In this document: piece by piece, positions 1-6,890 of the stretch | Layout: each line of letters starts with the position of its first letter | How positions within the stretch are numbered: the first letter of the stretch is position 1 | Origin: Candidatus Bathyarchaeota archaeon | GTDB lineage: Archaea > Thermoproteota > Bathyarchaeia > Bathyarchaeales > DTEX01 | DNA length: 8,676 bases | Assembly: GCA_026414245.1 (NCBI GenBank) | Contig: JAOAJJ010000048.1 | Span: forward strand, 1 to 8,676 | Direction of reading: 5' to 3' | The notes under the pieces: model-generated | Database searches by the model: none | Told to the model about the DNA's origin: nothing | What the model saw: only the letters and a program-made list of their open reading frames with translations | Made by a program: the position numbers and the translations under genes

Positions 1-1
1 G

Positions 2-55
2 GAATTAATGATCCTATGTATAGCACCCAGGTTAAAGTTGAGGGAGAGAGCGTAA
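2..55 (+). CDS. rpoB: RNA polymerase subunit B, C-terminal end (partial)
   Basis: The window opens inside a gene whose last 17 codons are readable in frame 2 and end at TAA 53-55. The residues ELMILCIAPRLKLRERA match the usual C-terminal tail of archaeal/eukaryotic RNA polymerase B subunits, which follows the pattern ELM-x-M-C-I-x-P-R-L. In the folded enzyme this tail belongs to the clamp/anchor region that packs against the largest subunit. The stop lies one base before the ATG of rpoA, as expected for the conserved rpoB-rpoA order, so the two are almost certainly cotranscribed. The rest of the gene is outside the window. The call rests on a short but characteristic tail plus synteny. Confidence 0.85.
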   Translation, partial: ELMILCIAPRLKLRERA

Positions 56-56
56 G

Positions 57-3000
57 ATGGCGATGGTTGAGGAAGCATACCAGAAGATAATAGATTCAAT
101 AAGGTTCGGCATACTATCCCCCCAAGAAATAAGAAAAATGTCCGTCGTTGAAATTCAAACAGCCGACACATATGATGAGGATGGGGCGGTTATACCCTCC
201 GGGCTCATGGATAGCCGCCTAGGGGTACTAGAGCCTGGACAGAGATGCAGGACGTGCGGTAACACTTCAGCGGGCTGCCCAGGCCACTTTGGGCATATAG
301 AGCTCGCTGTGCCAATAATACATATCGAGTTTGCTGAAGTGATTTATAATCTACTTCAAGTAACTTGCAGAAATTGTGGTCGCATCCTGCTTCCGGAGAA
401 AACCATTAGCTCGTTTAGGGCGAGAATGGAGAGGCTTAAGAAGATGCTTGGCGCTGTTCCCACATCATTTTATAATAGGGTCTTTGAGGAGGCAAAGAAG
501 AGCCGCGAATGCCCATATTGCGGCGCAAAACAATATAAAATAGAGTTTACTAAGCCGACGGTTTTTCACGAATATACTGAGGAGGGCGGCTCTCAGCGTT
601 TAACAGCCAGCATGATACGTGAGAGATTTGAGAGGATCTCTGAGGAAGAGATCGAGCTACTAGGTTTTGACCCTAAACATGCCCGCCCAGAATGGATGAT
701 CCTACAGGTGCTTCCAGTTCCACCGGTTTATGTTAGACCATCCATAACGCTTGAGTCGGGAATAAGGTCTGAGGATGACTTAACCCATAAGCTCGTGGAT
801 ATCATCAGGATAAATCAGAGACTTAAGGAAAACATCGAGGCTGGTGCGCCGACGCTTATAATTCAAGATTTGTCGGAGCTTCTCGAATACCATGTCACCA
901 CATACTTTAATAATGAGGCTTCAGGCATACCGCCCTCTAGGCACCGCTCCGGAAGGGCGCTTAAAACCTTATCCCAGCGTCTGAAAGGTAAGGAAGGGAG
1001 ATTTAGGAGCAATCTGTCAGGTAAAAGGGTTGATTTCTCAGCGCGTACAGTTATCAGCCCAGATTCAAACTTAGACATAAATGAGGTTGGTGTCCCATTA
1101 TTCGTAGCTATGAGGCTAACCGTGCCTGAGAAAGTTACGCCATGGAACGTTGACAGATTACGTGAACTGGTGAAAAACGGGCCGGATAATTATCCTGGAG
1201 CGCTCTACATAATTAGGCCTGACGGTAAACGTATTAGGCTTGAATTCGTCACCGATAGGGAGAAGCTCGCTGAAGCCCTTGAACCAGGGTTTATTGTTGA
1301 GCGCCATCTGCAGGACGGCGACATAGTGATATTTAATAGGCAGCCCTCTCTGCATAGAATGTCTATAATGGCTCATTACGTTAAGGTTCTTCCATACAAG
1401 ACCTTTAGGCTACACTTATGTGTCTGCCCACCGTACAACGCGGATTTTGATGGGGATGAAATGAACCTTCATGTCCCGCAGAGTGAGGAGGCTCAATCCG
1501 AAGCCCGCTTACTTATGCAGGTTCAAGATCACATACTCTCACCAAGATTTGGAGGGCCAATAATAGGCGCTATTAGAGACTTCATAACCGCTGCTTTTCT
1601 CTTAACCCGTAAATCAACCCTCCTAAATAAAAAAGAAGTATGCGAACTCTTGGCGGCTGCTGGTTATGAGGGGTCTTTACCGGAGCCAGCGGTTAAGGAG
1701 CCTAAGTCTCTATGGACTGGAAAGCAAATATTTAGTCTCTTCCTCCCCAAAGACTTTAATTATGCTCTGAAGGCAAGTGTCTGTAGGAACTGTGATGTCT
1801 GTCTTAAAGATGAATGTCCATACGATGCATATGTTGTGATTAAGGATGGGACTTTAATTAAGGGCGTGATCGATAAGAATTCTATAGGCGCCGAGAAATC
1901 TGAGAGCATTTTACATAGGATAATAAAAGACTATGGAACCGAGGCTGGCAGAAAATTCCTTAATCAGTTAAGCTGCTTACTTAATCGCTTCGTGACCATG
2001 CGCGGCTTCACATACTCATTCGATGAGCTCGATCTTTCAGCTGAAGCTAAGCGAAAAATACGCCAAATCATAAGGAGCGCTGAGAAAAAGATATATGCCT
2101 TAACTAAAGAGTTGCAGGAAGGCACTTTAGAGAGGCTTCCAGGGCAGACGCTTCTAGACTCGTTTGAGCTTTACGTGATGAACGAGCTGGCTGAAGCCAG
2201 GGAGAAGGCGGGGAAAGTTGCCGAGGAAGATCTTAGTCTCGAAAACTCTGGAATAATCATGACGAAGACTGGTGCTAGAGGCTCAACTCTAAATGTGGGG
2301 CAGATGACAGCGATCTTGGGTCAACAGTCTATTAGAGGAAAACGTGTTATACGCGGTTATTTAGAAAAGGCTTTGCCGCACTTCAAGATAAAGGATCCAT
2401 CTCCAAAAGCAAGAGGCTTCGTTTACTCGTCTTATAGGGATGGTCTCGATCCAATAGAGTTCTTCTTCCACGCTATGGGTGGGCGTGAAGGTCTAGTGGA
2501 TACGGCTGTAAGAACTCAACAGAGCGGATACATGCAGAGAAGATTAATTAATGCCCTTGAGCATCTACGCGTTGAGTATGATGGAACTGTAAGAAACTCG
2601 TTAGGTGAAATTGTGCAGTTTAGGTATGGTGAAGACGGCATAGATCCAGCTAAAAGTGACCACGGTAAAGCGGTTAATGTTAGCAGGCTTATTGATCAAG
2701 TCAGGCTTATGATTGAGACCGGTGAGCCGGCGTCAGAAGAATATATTGAGAGCCAAGTGAACAGCATTAAAGATGAACTTACGCTTCTACTGGTACGCGA
2801 GCTTATAGAGGGGCTAAAAACCTCAAATCTCAGTAAAGAGGGTGTAGATATAGCCGTTAAACTGGCTCTTGAACGTTACAAGAAGGCTTTAGTGGAGCCT
2901 GGTGAAGCTGTTGGCGTGGTTGCAGCGCAGTCTATTGGTGAGCCGGGCACGCAGATGACTTTGAGAACATTCCATTACGCTGGTGTTAGGGAGCAGAACG

Positions 3001-3902
3001 TGACGCTTGGGCTGCCACGCTTAATCGAGATAGTTGATGCGAGGAGGGAGCCTTCAACCCCCGTCATGACAGTTTACTTAGATGAAGAGCATAGGAAGAG
3101 CCGGGAGAAAGCTATGGAGGTTGCGCAAAGAATTCTATATACAACTGTTGAAGATATCGCTGAGGAGACTTACATAGATCCGGAAACGAGCGGGGTTATC
3201 GTTAAATTGAGTGAGCGTAGGATGGGTGAGCGGGGAATAACCATAGAAGATCTTAGTAGAACCATTAATATATCTGGCTGCTCACTGAGGTTCGAGAACA
3301 ATTTAATGTTTGTTGAACCTAAGAGGAAGATGGATGCCAAAAAGCTTCTGAATAGAGTTTCATCATATTATGTGAAGGGGGTTCCCGGCATAAAGAGGGT
3401 TTATGTAACGGAGGAGGACGGTGAATGGATTATAAGAACCGACGGATCTAATTTACCTAGGGTTCTCGAAGTTGTCGGGGTTGACCCGACTAGAACAACA
3501 ACAAACAGTATTCATGAGGTGGAGAGAACTTTAGGTGTAGAGGCTGCTAGAAACGCTATAATTGAGGAGGCTATGGGCGTTCTCGAGGAACAGGGGCTGG
3601 ATGTAGATGTCAGGCATGTAATGCTTGTGGCAGATATGATGACTGTGACTGGCAGCGTTAAGCAGATAGGGCGTCATGGAGTTAGTGGTGAAAAACCAAG
3701 CGTTCTTGCTAGAGCTGCATTTGAAATAACGTTGCCAAACATAGTTGAAGCAGCGGTTAGAGGAGAGGTTGACCCGCTGAAAGGGGTAACTGAAAACGTT
3801 ATAGTTGGGCAAACCATACCTGCGGGAACAGGTTTAGTTGACATTTATATGACAGCTCCCTCTGTAAGTGCAAGTCTAAGGGAGGGTGAAGAGCTTGGAT
3901 AA
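57..3902 (+). CDS. rpoA: DNA-directed RNA polymerase subunit A, unsplit (A' + A'' fused)
   Basis: This is the largest catalytic subunit of the archaeal RNA polymerase, homologous to bacterial beta' and eukaryotic Rpb1. Seen in the 1281 residues: a clamp zinc site (C64, C67, C74, H77), a second zinc site (C104, C107, C152, C155), the catalytic NADFDGD loop at 461-467 (Mg-binding D463, D465, D467), a Cys-rich insert (C576, C579, C582, C587), the bridge helix at about 802-837 (FFFHAMGGREG), and the trigger-loop region GEPGTQMTLRTFH at 961-973. Most archaea split this protein between the bridge helix and trigger loop into A' and A''; here residues 870-945 read straight through with no stop or internal start signal. 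The length is about the sum of A' (~880) and A'' (~395). The start at 57 follows a GGGAG-type site (42-48) and lies 1 base after the rpoB stop; ATG 63 is a less well spaced alternative. The gene overlaps rpl30e by 8 bases. Confidence 0.97.
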   Translation: MAMVEEAYQKIIDSIRFGILSPQEIRKMSVVEIQTADTYDEDGAVIPSGLMDSRLGVLEPGQRCRTCGNTSAGCPGHFGHIELAVPIIHIEFAEVIYNLLQVTCRNCGRILLPEKTISSFRARMERLKKMLGAVPTSFYNRVFEEAKKSRECPYCGAKQYKIEFTKPTVFHEYTEEGGSQRLTASMIRERFERISEEEIELLGFDPKHARPEWMILQVLPVPPVYVRPSITLESGIRSEDDLTHKLVDIIRINQRLKENIEAGAPTLIIQDLSELLEYHVTTYFNNEASGIPPSRHRSGRALKTLSQRLKGKEGRFRSNLSGKRVDFSARTVISPDSNLDINEVGVPLFVAMRLTVPEKVTPWNVDRLRELVKNGPDNYPGALYIIRPDGKRIRLEFVTDREKLAEALEPGFIVERHLQDGDIVIFNRQPSLHRMSIMAHYVKVLPYKTFRLHLCVCPPYNADFDGDEMNLHVPQSEEAQSEARLLMQVQDHILSPRFGGPIIGAIRDFITAAFLLTRKSTLLNKKEVCELLAAAGYEGSLPEPAVKEPKSLWTGKQIFSLFLPKDFNYALKASVCRNCDVCLKDECPYDAYVVIKDGTLIKGVIDKNSIGAEKSESILHRIIKDYGTEAGRKFLNQLSCLLNRFVTMRGFTYSFDELDLSAEAKRKIRQIIRSAEKKIYALTKELQEGTLERLPGQTLLDSFELYVMNELAEAREKAGKVAEEDLSLENSGIIMTKTGARGSTLNVGQMTAILGQQSIRGKRVIRGYLEKALPHFKIKDPSPKARGFVYSSYRDGLDPIEFFFHAMGGREGLVDTAVRTQQSGYMQRRLINALEHLRVEYDGTVRNSLGEIVQFRYGEDGIDPAKSDHGKAVNVSRLIDQVRLMIETGEPASEEYIESQVNSIKDELTLLLVRELIEGLKTSNLSKEGVDIAVKLALERYKKALVEPGEAVGVVAAQSIGEPGTQMTLRTFHYAGVREQNVTLGLPRLIEIVDARREPSTPVMTVYLDEEHRKSREKAMEVAQRILYTTVEDIAEETYIDPETSGVIVKLSERRMGERGITIEDLSRTINISGCSLRFENNLMFVEPKRKMDAKKLLNRVSSYYVKGVPGIKRVYVTEEDGEWIIRTDGSNLPRVLEVVGVDPTRTTTNSIHEVERTLGVEAARNAIIEEAMGVLEEQGLDVDVRHVMLVADMMTVTGSVKQIGRHGVSGEKPSVLARAAFEITLPNIVEAAVRGEVDPLKGVTENVIVGQTIPAGTGLVDIYMTAPSVSASLREGEELG
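3881..3889 (+). promoter_or_regulatory. Ribosome binding site for rpl30e, inside the end of rpoA
   Basis: GGAGGGTGA is close to the archaeal GGAGGTGA consensus and lies 5 bases before TTG 3895. It overlaps the GTG at 3886, so that GTG cannot use it. This favours TTG 3895 as the L30e start. Confidence 0.6.
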
Positions 3903-4221
3903 ATTCAGTAAAAGCGAGGTTGATAGATCAATATCCATAGCCGTTAAAACCGGAAAAATTTTATTTGGCTCCAACTCCACTATAAAAAGCGTTATGACTG
4001 GAAGAGCCAAATTAGTCATCGTGGCATCCAACTGTCCGGAAGATAGACGTGAGAAAATCGAATACTATTGTAAGTTATCTGGCGTTCCGTTAATAATATA
4101 TCTTGGCACGAGCTTAGATTTAGGCTCGGTGTGCGGCAAATCCTTCATGGTGTCTGCCCTAACAATAAGAGATCCAGGCGACTCCGACATACTCAAGTTT
4201 GCGGGTGGTGAAAATGTCTAA
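3895..4221 (+). CDS. rpl30e: 50S ribosomal protein L30e
   Basis: This is a small L7Ae/L30e-family ribosomal protein of the archaeal large subunit. The core shows the family pattern: an N-terminal helix followed by KTGKILFGSN, then KSVMTGRAKLVIVASNCP, a helix with DRREKIEYYC, a strand VPLIIYLGTSLDLGSVCGK, and the closing strand MVSALTIRDPGDSDIL. The 108 residues from TTG 3895 fit the usual length of about 100. A GTG at 3886 would add three residues (M-K-S), but it sits inside the ribosome binding site. The gene overlaps rpoA by 8 bases upstream and nusA by 8 bases downstream, which implies translational coupling. Its place between rpoA and nusA is the standard archaeal order. Confidence 0.93.
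   Translation: MDKFSKSEVDRSISIAVKTGKILFGSNSTIKSVMTGRAKLVIVASNCPEDRREKIEYYCKLSGVPLIIYLGTSLDLGSVCGKSFMVSALTIRDPGDSDILKFAGGENV
4204..4210 (+). promoter_or_regulatory. Ribosome binding site for nusA
   Basis: GGTGGTG lies in the last codons of rpl30e, 3-6 bases before ATG 4214. It supports that ATG over the upstream in-frame TTG at 4199, which would add MRVVK and has no site of its own. Confidence 0.5.
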
Positions 4222-4651
4222 AGGTATCCGTTTAACCAATGAGGAATTAGAGTATATGCGCCTATTTGAGAGCTTAACGGGAGCCATGGTTAGAGACTGC
4301 ATAATTGACCAAAAGTTTGATAGAGTTATCTTTGTGATAAAGGAGGGTGAAGCTGGCTTAGCTATAGGTAAAGGCGGAAAGAACATAGCGCTTCTCGAAA
4401 AGATTACTGGCAAGAAATATGAGGTCGTGGAGTTCTCTGAAGACCCGATTCAGCTTATAAAAAATACTCTGAAACCCGCAAATGTTAAAGAAGTACGGAT
4501 AATTAAGAAGCCTGATGGAAACGTGATAGCTGTTGCCTCTGTTGAAGGTAAAGATAAGGGCATAGCCATTGGCAAAAACGGTAGAAACGCTGAGAAAGTT
4601 AGGTTCTTGGCAAAGCGCTACTTCAATATAAGCAACGTTATTATAGTGTGA
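4214..4651 (+). CDS. nusA: NusA-like transcription elongation/termination factor (two KH domains)
   Basis: This is the archaeal short form of NusA: an RNA-binding protein made only of tandem KH domains, without the bacterial N-terminal polymerase-binding domain or the S1 domain. From ATG 4214 it has 145 residues, the family's usual length. The KH1 signature is IGKGGKNI at about 51-58 and the KH2 signature is IGKNGRNA at about 119-126, each with the GxxG loop that contacts RNA. It overlaps rpl30e by 8 bases (ATGTCTAA) and is followed by rps12 after 86 bases. Its position in the RNA polymerase operon is the conserved archaeal one and fits a role in transcription elongation or rRNA synthesis, though the archaeal protein is much less studied than the bacterial one. 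Confidence 0.93.
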   Translation: MSKGIRLTNEELEYMRLFESLTGAMVRDCIIDQKFDRVIFVIKEGEAGLAIGKGGKNIALLEKITGKKYEVVEFSEDPIQLIKNTLKPANVKEVRIIKKPDGNVIAVASVEGKDKGIAIGKNGRNAEKVRFLAKRYFNISNVIIV

Positions 4652-4690
4652 TATGGTGGGAAAGCAGCCGGGGCTAAGGCAAACGAAATG

Positions 4691-4698
4691 CTTATAAC
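4691..4698 (+). promoter_or_regulatory. Weak candidate internal TATA element before rps12
   Basis: The 86-base gap between nusA and rps12 contains CTTATAAC, preceded by the purine-rich CGAAATG, which could serve as a BRE. A start about 25 bases downstream (near 4719) would leave the rps12 ribosome binding site intact in a leader of about 19 bases. Read-through from the upstream operon is equally possible. Confidence 0.25.
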
Positions 4699-4723
4699 TG
4701 TTCAGCAAAAATGTTGATTAATT

Positions 4724-4731
4724 GGAGATGA
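4724..4731 (+). promoter_or_regulatory. Ribosome binding site for rps12
   Basis: GGAGATGA is a near-consensus archaeal Shine-Dalgarno sequence, 6 bases before ATG 4738. It fixes that start and suggests strong, independent initiation of S12. Confidence 0.65.
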
Positions 4732-4737
4732 AAGGAT

Positions 4738-5175
4738 ATGGCTAAAAAGCCTAGGGGAGAGTTCGCTGCGAGGAAACTTCACACCAGAAGACAGAAGTTC
4801 CGTTGGAAGGACAGATACTATAAAAGACGCATGCTTATGCTGGATATTAAAGCAGATCCTTTAGAGGGGGCTCCTATGGCTCGTGGAATAGTTTTAGAGA
4901 AGGTGGGGCGGGAAAGCAAGCAGCCGAACAGCGCCATAAGGAAATGTGTGAGAGTCCAGCTAATAAAGAATGGTAAAGTTGTAACAGCCTTCCTACCAGG
5001 CGACGGCGCACTTAACGTCGTCGATGAGCATGATGAAGTGCTTATTGAAGGTATAGGCGGTTCAAGGGGGCGTTCAATGGGTGATATCCCTGGGGTTAGA
5101 TGGAAAGTTGTGACTGTTAACGGGATAGCGCTTAAAGATTTAGTAGTGGGTAAGAAGGAGAAGCCGAGACGCTAA
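4738..5175 (+). CDS. rps12: 30S ribosomal protein S12 (uS12)
   Basis: uS12 lies at the decoding centre of the small subunit and contacts the codon-anticodon helix. The 145 residues carry the universal signatures: KQPNSAIRKC at 61-70, the decoding loop with PGDG at 87-90, and MGDIPGVRWKVV at 114-125. The N-terminal extension is basic (AARKLHTRRQKFRWKDRYYKRR, about residues 10-31), as in the archaeal/eukaryotic S23 form. Length is typical for archaea. It is the last gene of the + strand cluster here. The usual next gene, rps7, is missing, and a - strand gene ends 8 bases beyond the stop. Confidence 0.97.
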   Translation: MAKKPRGEFAARKLHTRRQKFRWKDRYYKRRMLMLDIKADPLEGAPMARGIVLEKVGRESKQPNSAIRKCVRVQLIKNGKVVTAFLPGDGALNVVDEHDEVLIEGIGGSRGRSMGDIPGVRWKVVTVNGIALKDLVVGKKEKPRR

Positions 5176-5183
5176 ATACCTAT

Positions 5184-5654
5184 TTACAGGCAGAGATCCG
5201 AATACTTATCGAGTAGCGCTTTTATGGTTTTCTCTTTATCGCTGTCTGTGGCATATTCTATTGGAAAATGTTTTCTCAATGGTATGATTAGAAAATGTAG
5301 CAGTCCATTTTCCGAGTCATCCCATATTTCAATTATGCCTCTCTTTATCTCTAGACTCGACCGCTCTTTTATAACTTCATAGATCCTGTCAAAGTTCTCA
5401 TTGGTTTTGGACATGAGTATCCTATCTCCAATCTTTAGCACATATATGTCCAGTCTCTTCTCAGAAATATAGCTTTTTACAAGCATGTAAATATTATCCA
5501 CGTCAGTCTTTATGTCGGTTATCGCACCGTAATCGCTGCCAGCCCTCAAAAAACTTTTAACCAGCATCTCAATAAGCTTGCTGGCTCCTACACCCTCCTC
5601 TACAAACTCCTCTTCAACCTTCTTTCTCAGAGGATGCTTTCTCTGCGACTGCAT
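5184..5654 (-). CDS. Uncharacterised 156-residue protein
   Basis: I do not recognise this protein. It starts at ATG 5654, with GTGAG 5-9 bases upstream as a possible weak ribosome site. Residues 1-20 are strongly charged, first basic (RKHPLRKK) then acidic (EEEFVEEG). Residues 24-40 look like an amphipathic helix (SKLIEMLVKSFLRAG). The rest alternates hydrophobic and charged residues, including two strand-like stretches, RLDIYVLKIGDRILMS and LLHFLIIPL. There is no signal peptide, membrane span, cysteine motif or nucleotide-binding loop; the only cysteine is next to last. It looks like a soluble mixed alpha/beta protein. It lies 117 bases downstream of a radical SAM gene on the same strand, with its own candidate promoter, and converges on rps12 with 8 bases between the stops. 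A link to the radical SAM enzyme is inference from position only. Confidence 0.72.
   Translation of the reverse strand: MQSQRKHPLRKKVEEEFVEEGVGASKLIEMLVKSFLRAGSDYGAITDIKTDVDNIYMLVKSYISEKRLDIYVLKIGDRILMSKTNENFDRIYEVIKERSSLEIKRGIIEIWDDSENGLLHFLIIPLRKHFPIEYATDSDKEKTIKALLDKYSDLCL
5219..5239 (+). terminator. Candidate oligo-T termination zone for the rps12 operon
   Basis: On the + strand the bases after rps12 have T-rich runs (CTTTTATGGTTTTCTCTTT) starting about 45 bases past the stop. Archaeal polymerase terminates on such U-rich tracts without needing a hairpin. The tract lies inside the 3' end of the convergent gene, so termination there would make antisense RNA to that gene's end. Confidence 0.3.
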
Positions 5655-5771
5655 TTATTCTCACTTACTGCAAAAAGAGTTTATTAACATAAAGATTTGC
5701 GGTTGAGAATAAAAGATTAATGAGGAAATATTAGCTATAAATTTATTCATATAATAGGGCTAAAAGCAGGT
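5655..5771. other. AT-rich spacer between the radical SAM gene and the 156-residue gene
   Basis: This 117-base spacer is AT-rich. On the - strand just after the radical SAM stop there are short T runs (CTTTTA at 5761-5766 and CTTTTATTC further on) that could terminate that transcript, and the candidate promoter at 5686-5700. A small palindrome, TAAATTTA, lies near 5738-5745. I see no RNA gene or coding frame. Confidence 0.4.
5686..5700 (-). promoter_or_regulatory. Candidate BRE/TATA promoter of the 156-residue protein gene
   Basis: Read on the - strand, GCAAATCTTTATGTT contains a purine-rich BRE-like CAAA followed by the TATA-like TTTATGTT. Its centre lies about 36 bases before ATG 5654, so a start about 25 bases downstream gives a leader of about 10 bases, typical of archaea. 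It suggests that this gene can be transcribed apart from the radical SAM gene. Confidence 0.45.
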
Positions 5772-6821
5772 TTATAGGCGCTCGTAAAATTCTCTTGGTC
5801 TGAGATCTTTAAGATCATTCGCCCGGCTCATTATATGCCTCCTTATATCGAGGCAGAGGTGGCATTTCGATACATATCCATCCTTCCTTTCTTCATATCC
5901 ATATTCTTTGGAAGCATATGTGAAGAGCTTCTTAATTCCCTCAAACGAGGTAAGCCTGCTGACTATTGGATACTTATCTAAATCTATTCCATCTTGACAT
6001 AGTGTTTCCAAGTCTCTAGCGTCCCCGAGAGATATTCCTGCACAGTAACCGGTTATGTAATTATAGTAATTGTCTATGTGCACATGCCAGTTTCGAGTCA
6101 ACTCTTCAAAACATGATTCATTGAAGAAATCTTTTGCCGCCTTTCTCCTATATAAGTAGCCTAATCTGTAAGGCAGTCTACCCATTAAAAGCATCGATGG
6201 GTAACTTAACCCAGAATAAAGTCCTAGAGGGTCTCTCTCCCTCATTATTGAAAGGTATTCTTTGAAGGGAAGAGTCCCCTTCAAATTAATGGACTTTATT
6301 TGCTGGAAGAAGATTTCTTGATAAATTATCGTGTTTCTTCCAAATATACGTCTACTTATTTTAGCGGCACGCTCTATACGCTCAAAAGGTATCTGCTCAA
6401 CAACAAAAGGGTTAGCGCTTATAAGTATGCCGTCTAAACCAGACTTCTTTAATTTTACGAGTTTTTCTTCGGTTATATCGTCATTAACGCACCAAAAGCA
6501 GTTTGTCTCGACAAAAACGGACGGTATATTATGGCTGCTAGCCGCCTCAACTAAGCTCAATAAAAGATCGAAGTTTAAGAATGGTTCGCCGCCGGTGAAA
6601 TGTAACCCAATATTAACTCCAACCTGGTTAAACCCCTCAGGATAATACTCTCTAAATACTTTGGAGAGAACCTCTAAAATCTTCTCGGCAGCCTTCAAAT
6701 CTATCCAATCATCTCTCCATTTTGGGGAGCAGGCATACATACAATGCTGACACTCGTTTGTGCACTTATAGGTCAGTAGAATCCCAGCTGAAAGAGGTCT
6801 GGGAGCATATAGTCTGCCCAT
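5772..6821 (-). CDS. Radical SAM enzyme with possible SPASM-like C-terminal cysteines
   Basis: This is a radical S-adenosylmethionine protein of 349 residues. The signature C20-x3-C24-x2-C27 (YKCTNECQHC) should hold the [4Fe-4S] cluster that cleaves SAM to a 5'-deoxyadenosyl radical. FTGGEPF at 75-81 is the SAM-binding GGEP motif, and a later strand carries ETN (105-107). Extra cysteines stand out: C31 just after the signature (CMYACSP), C108 and C111 (NCFWC), C237, C260 (GYCAGISLGD, preceded by HVHID), C275, and C320/C323 (KCHLC). The C260-C323 set resembles a SPASM/twitch region that could bind an auxiliary Fe-S cluster, but I cannot assign a family or substrate. No signal peptide or membrane span is visible. 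Start ATG 6821 has a weak AGGA site and a candidate TATA element 33 bases upstream. Only the generic class is certain. Confidence 0.9.
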   Translation of the reverse strand: MGRLYAPRPLSAGILLTYKCTNECQHCMYACSPKWRDDWIDLKAAEKILEVLSKVFREYYPEGFNQVGVNIGLHFTGGEPFLNFDLLLSLVEAASSHNIPSVFVETNCFWCVNDDITEEKLVKLKKSGLDGILISANPFVVEQIPFERIERAAKISRRIFGRNTIIYQEIFFQQIKSINLKGTLPFKEYLSIMRERDPLGLYSGLSYPSMLLMGRLPYRLGYLYRRKAAKDFFNESCFEELTRNWHVHIDNYYNYITGYCAGISLGDARDLETLCQDGIDLDKYPIVSRLTSFEGIKKLFTYASKEYGYEERKDGYVSKCHLCLDIRRHIMSRANDLKDLRPREFYERL

Positions 6822-6853
6822 ATTTAATCCTTGACTGTAATAGTCTAGAAACA

Positions 6854-6868
6854 GATTTAAACTTCACG
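6854..6868 (-). promoter_or_regulatory. Candidate TATA/BRE promoter of the radical SAM gene (self-complementary TTTAAA)
   Basis: Read on the - strand, CGTGAAGTTTAAATC contains the BRE-like GTGAAG and the TATA-like TTTAAATC, about 33 bases before ATG 6821. A start about 25 bases downstream would give a leader of roughly 12 bases. The core TTTAAA is its own reverse complement, so TBP could also load in the + direction, towards the very short frame at 6891-6950. Confidence 0.45.
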
Positions 6869-6890
6869 CAATTCATGTAATTTGGGGTTG

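Noticed and set aside
3531..3812. 93-codon - strand frame opposite the end of rpoA
   Set aside because: It is antisense to the conserved A'' C-terminal region, and its composition (many Asn, Ser, Tyr, His) is typical of shadow translation.
3886..3894. GTG 3886 as the L30e start
   Set aside because: It falls within the GGAGGGTGA ribosome site, while TTG 3895 is correctly spaced and gives the normal L30e N-terminus.
4199..4213. TTG 4199 as the nusA start
   Set aside because: It has no ribosome site; ATG 4214 has GGTGGTG upstream and gives the usual family N-terminus.
4358..4708. 116-codon - strand frame opposite nusA
   Set aside because: It lies almost wholly antisense to a clear nusA gene in a conserved operon, is rich in Cys, Tyr, Phe and Ser, and shows no family motif.
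6331..6645. 104-codon + strand frame opposite the radical SAM gene
   Set aside because: It is antisense to the conserved part of the radical SAM domain, including GGEP; no ribosome site or family likeness.
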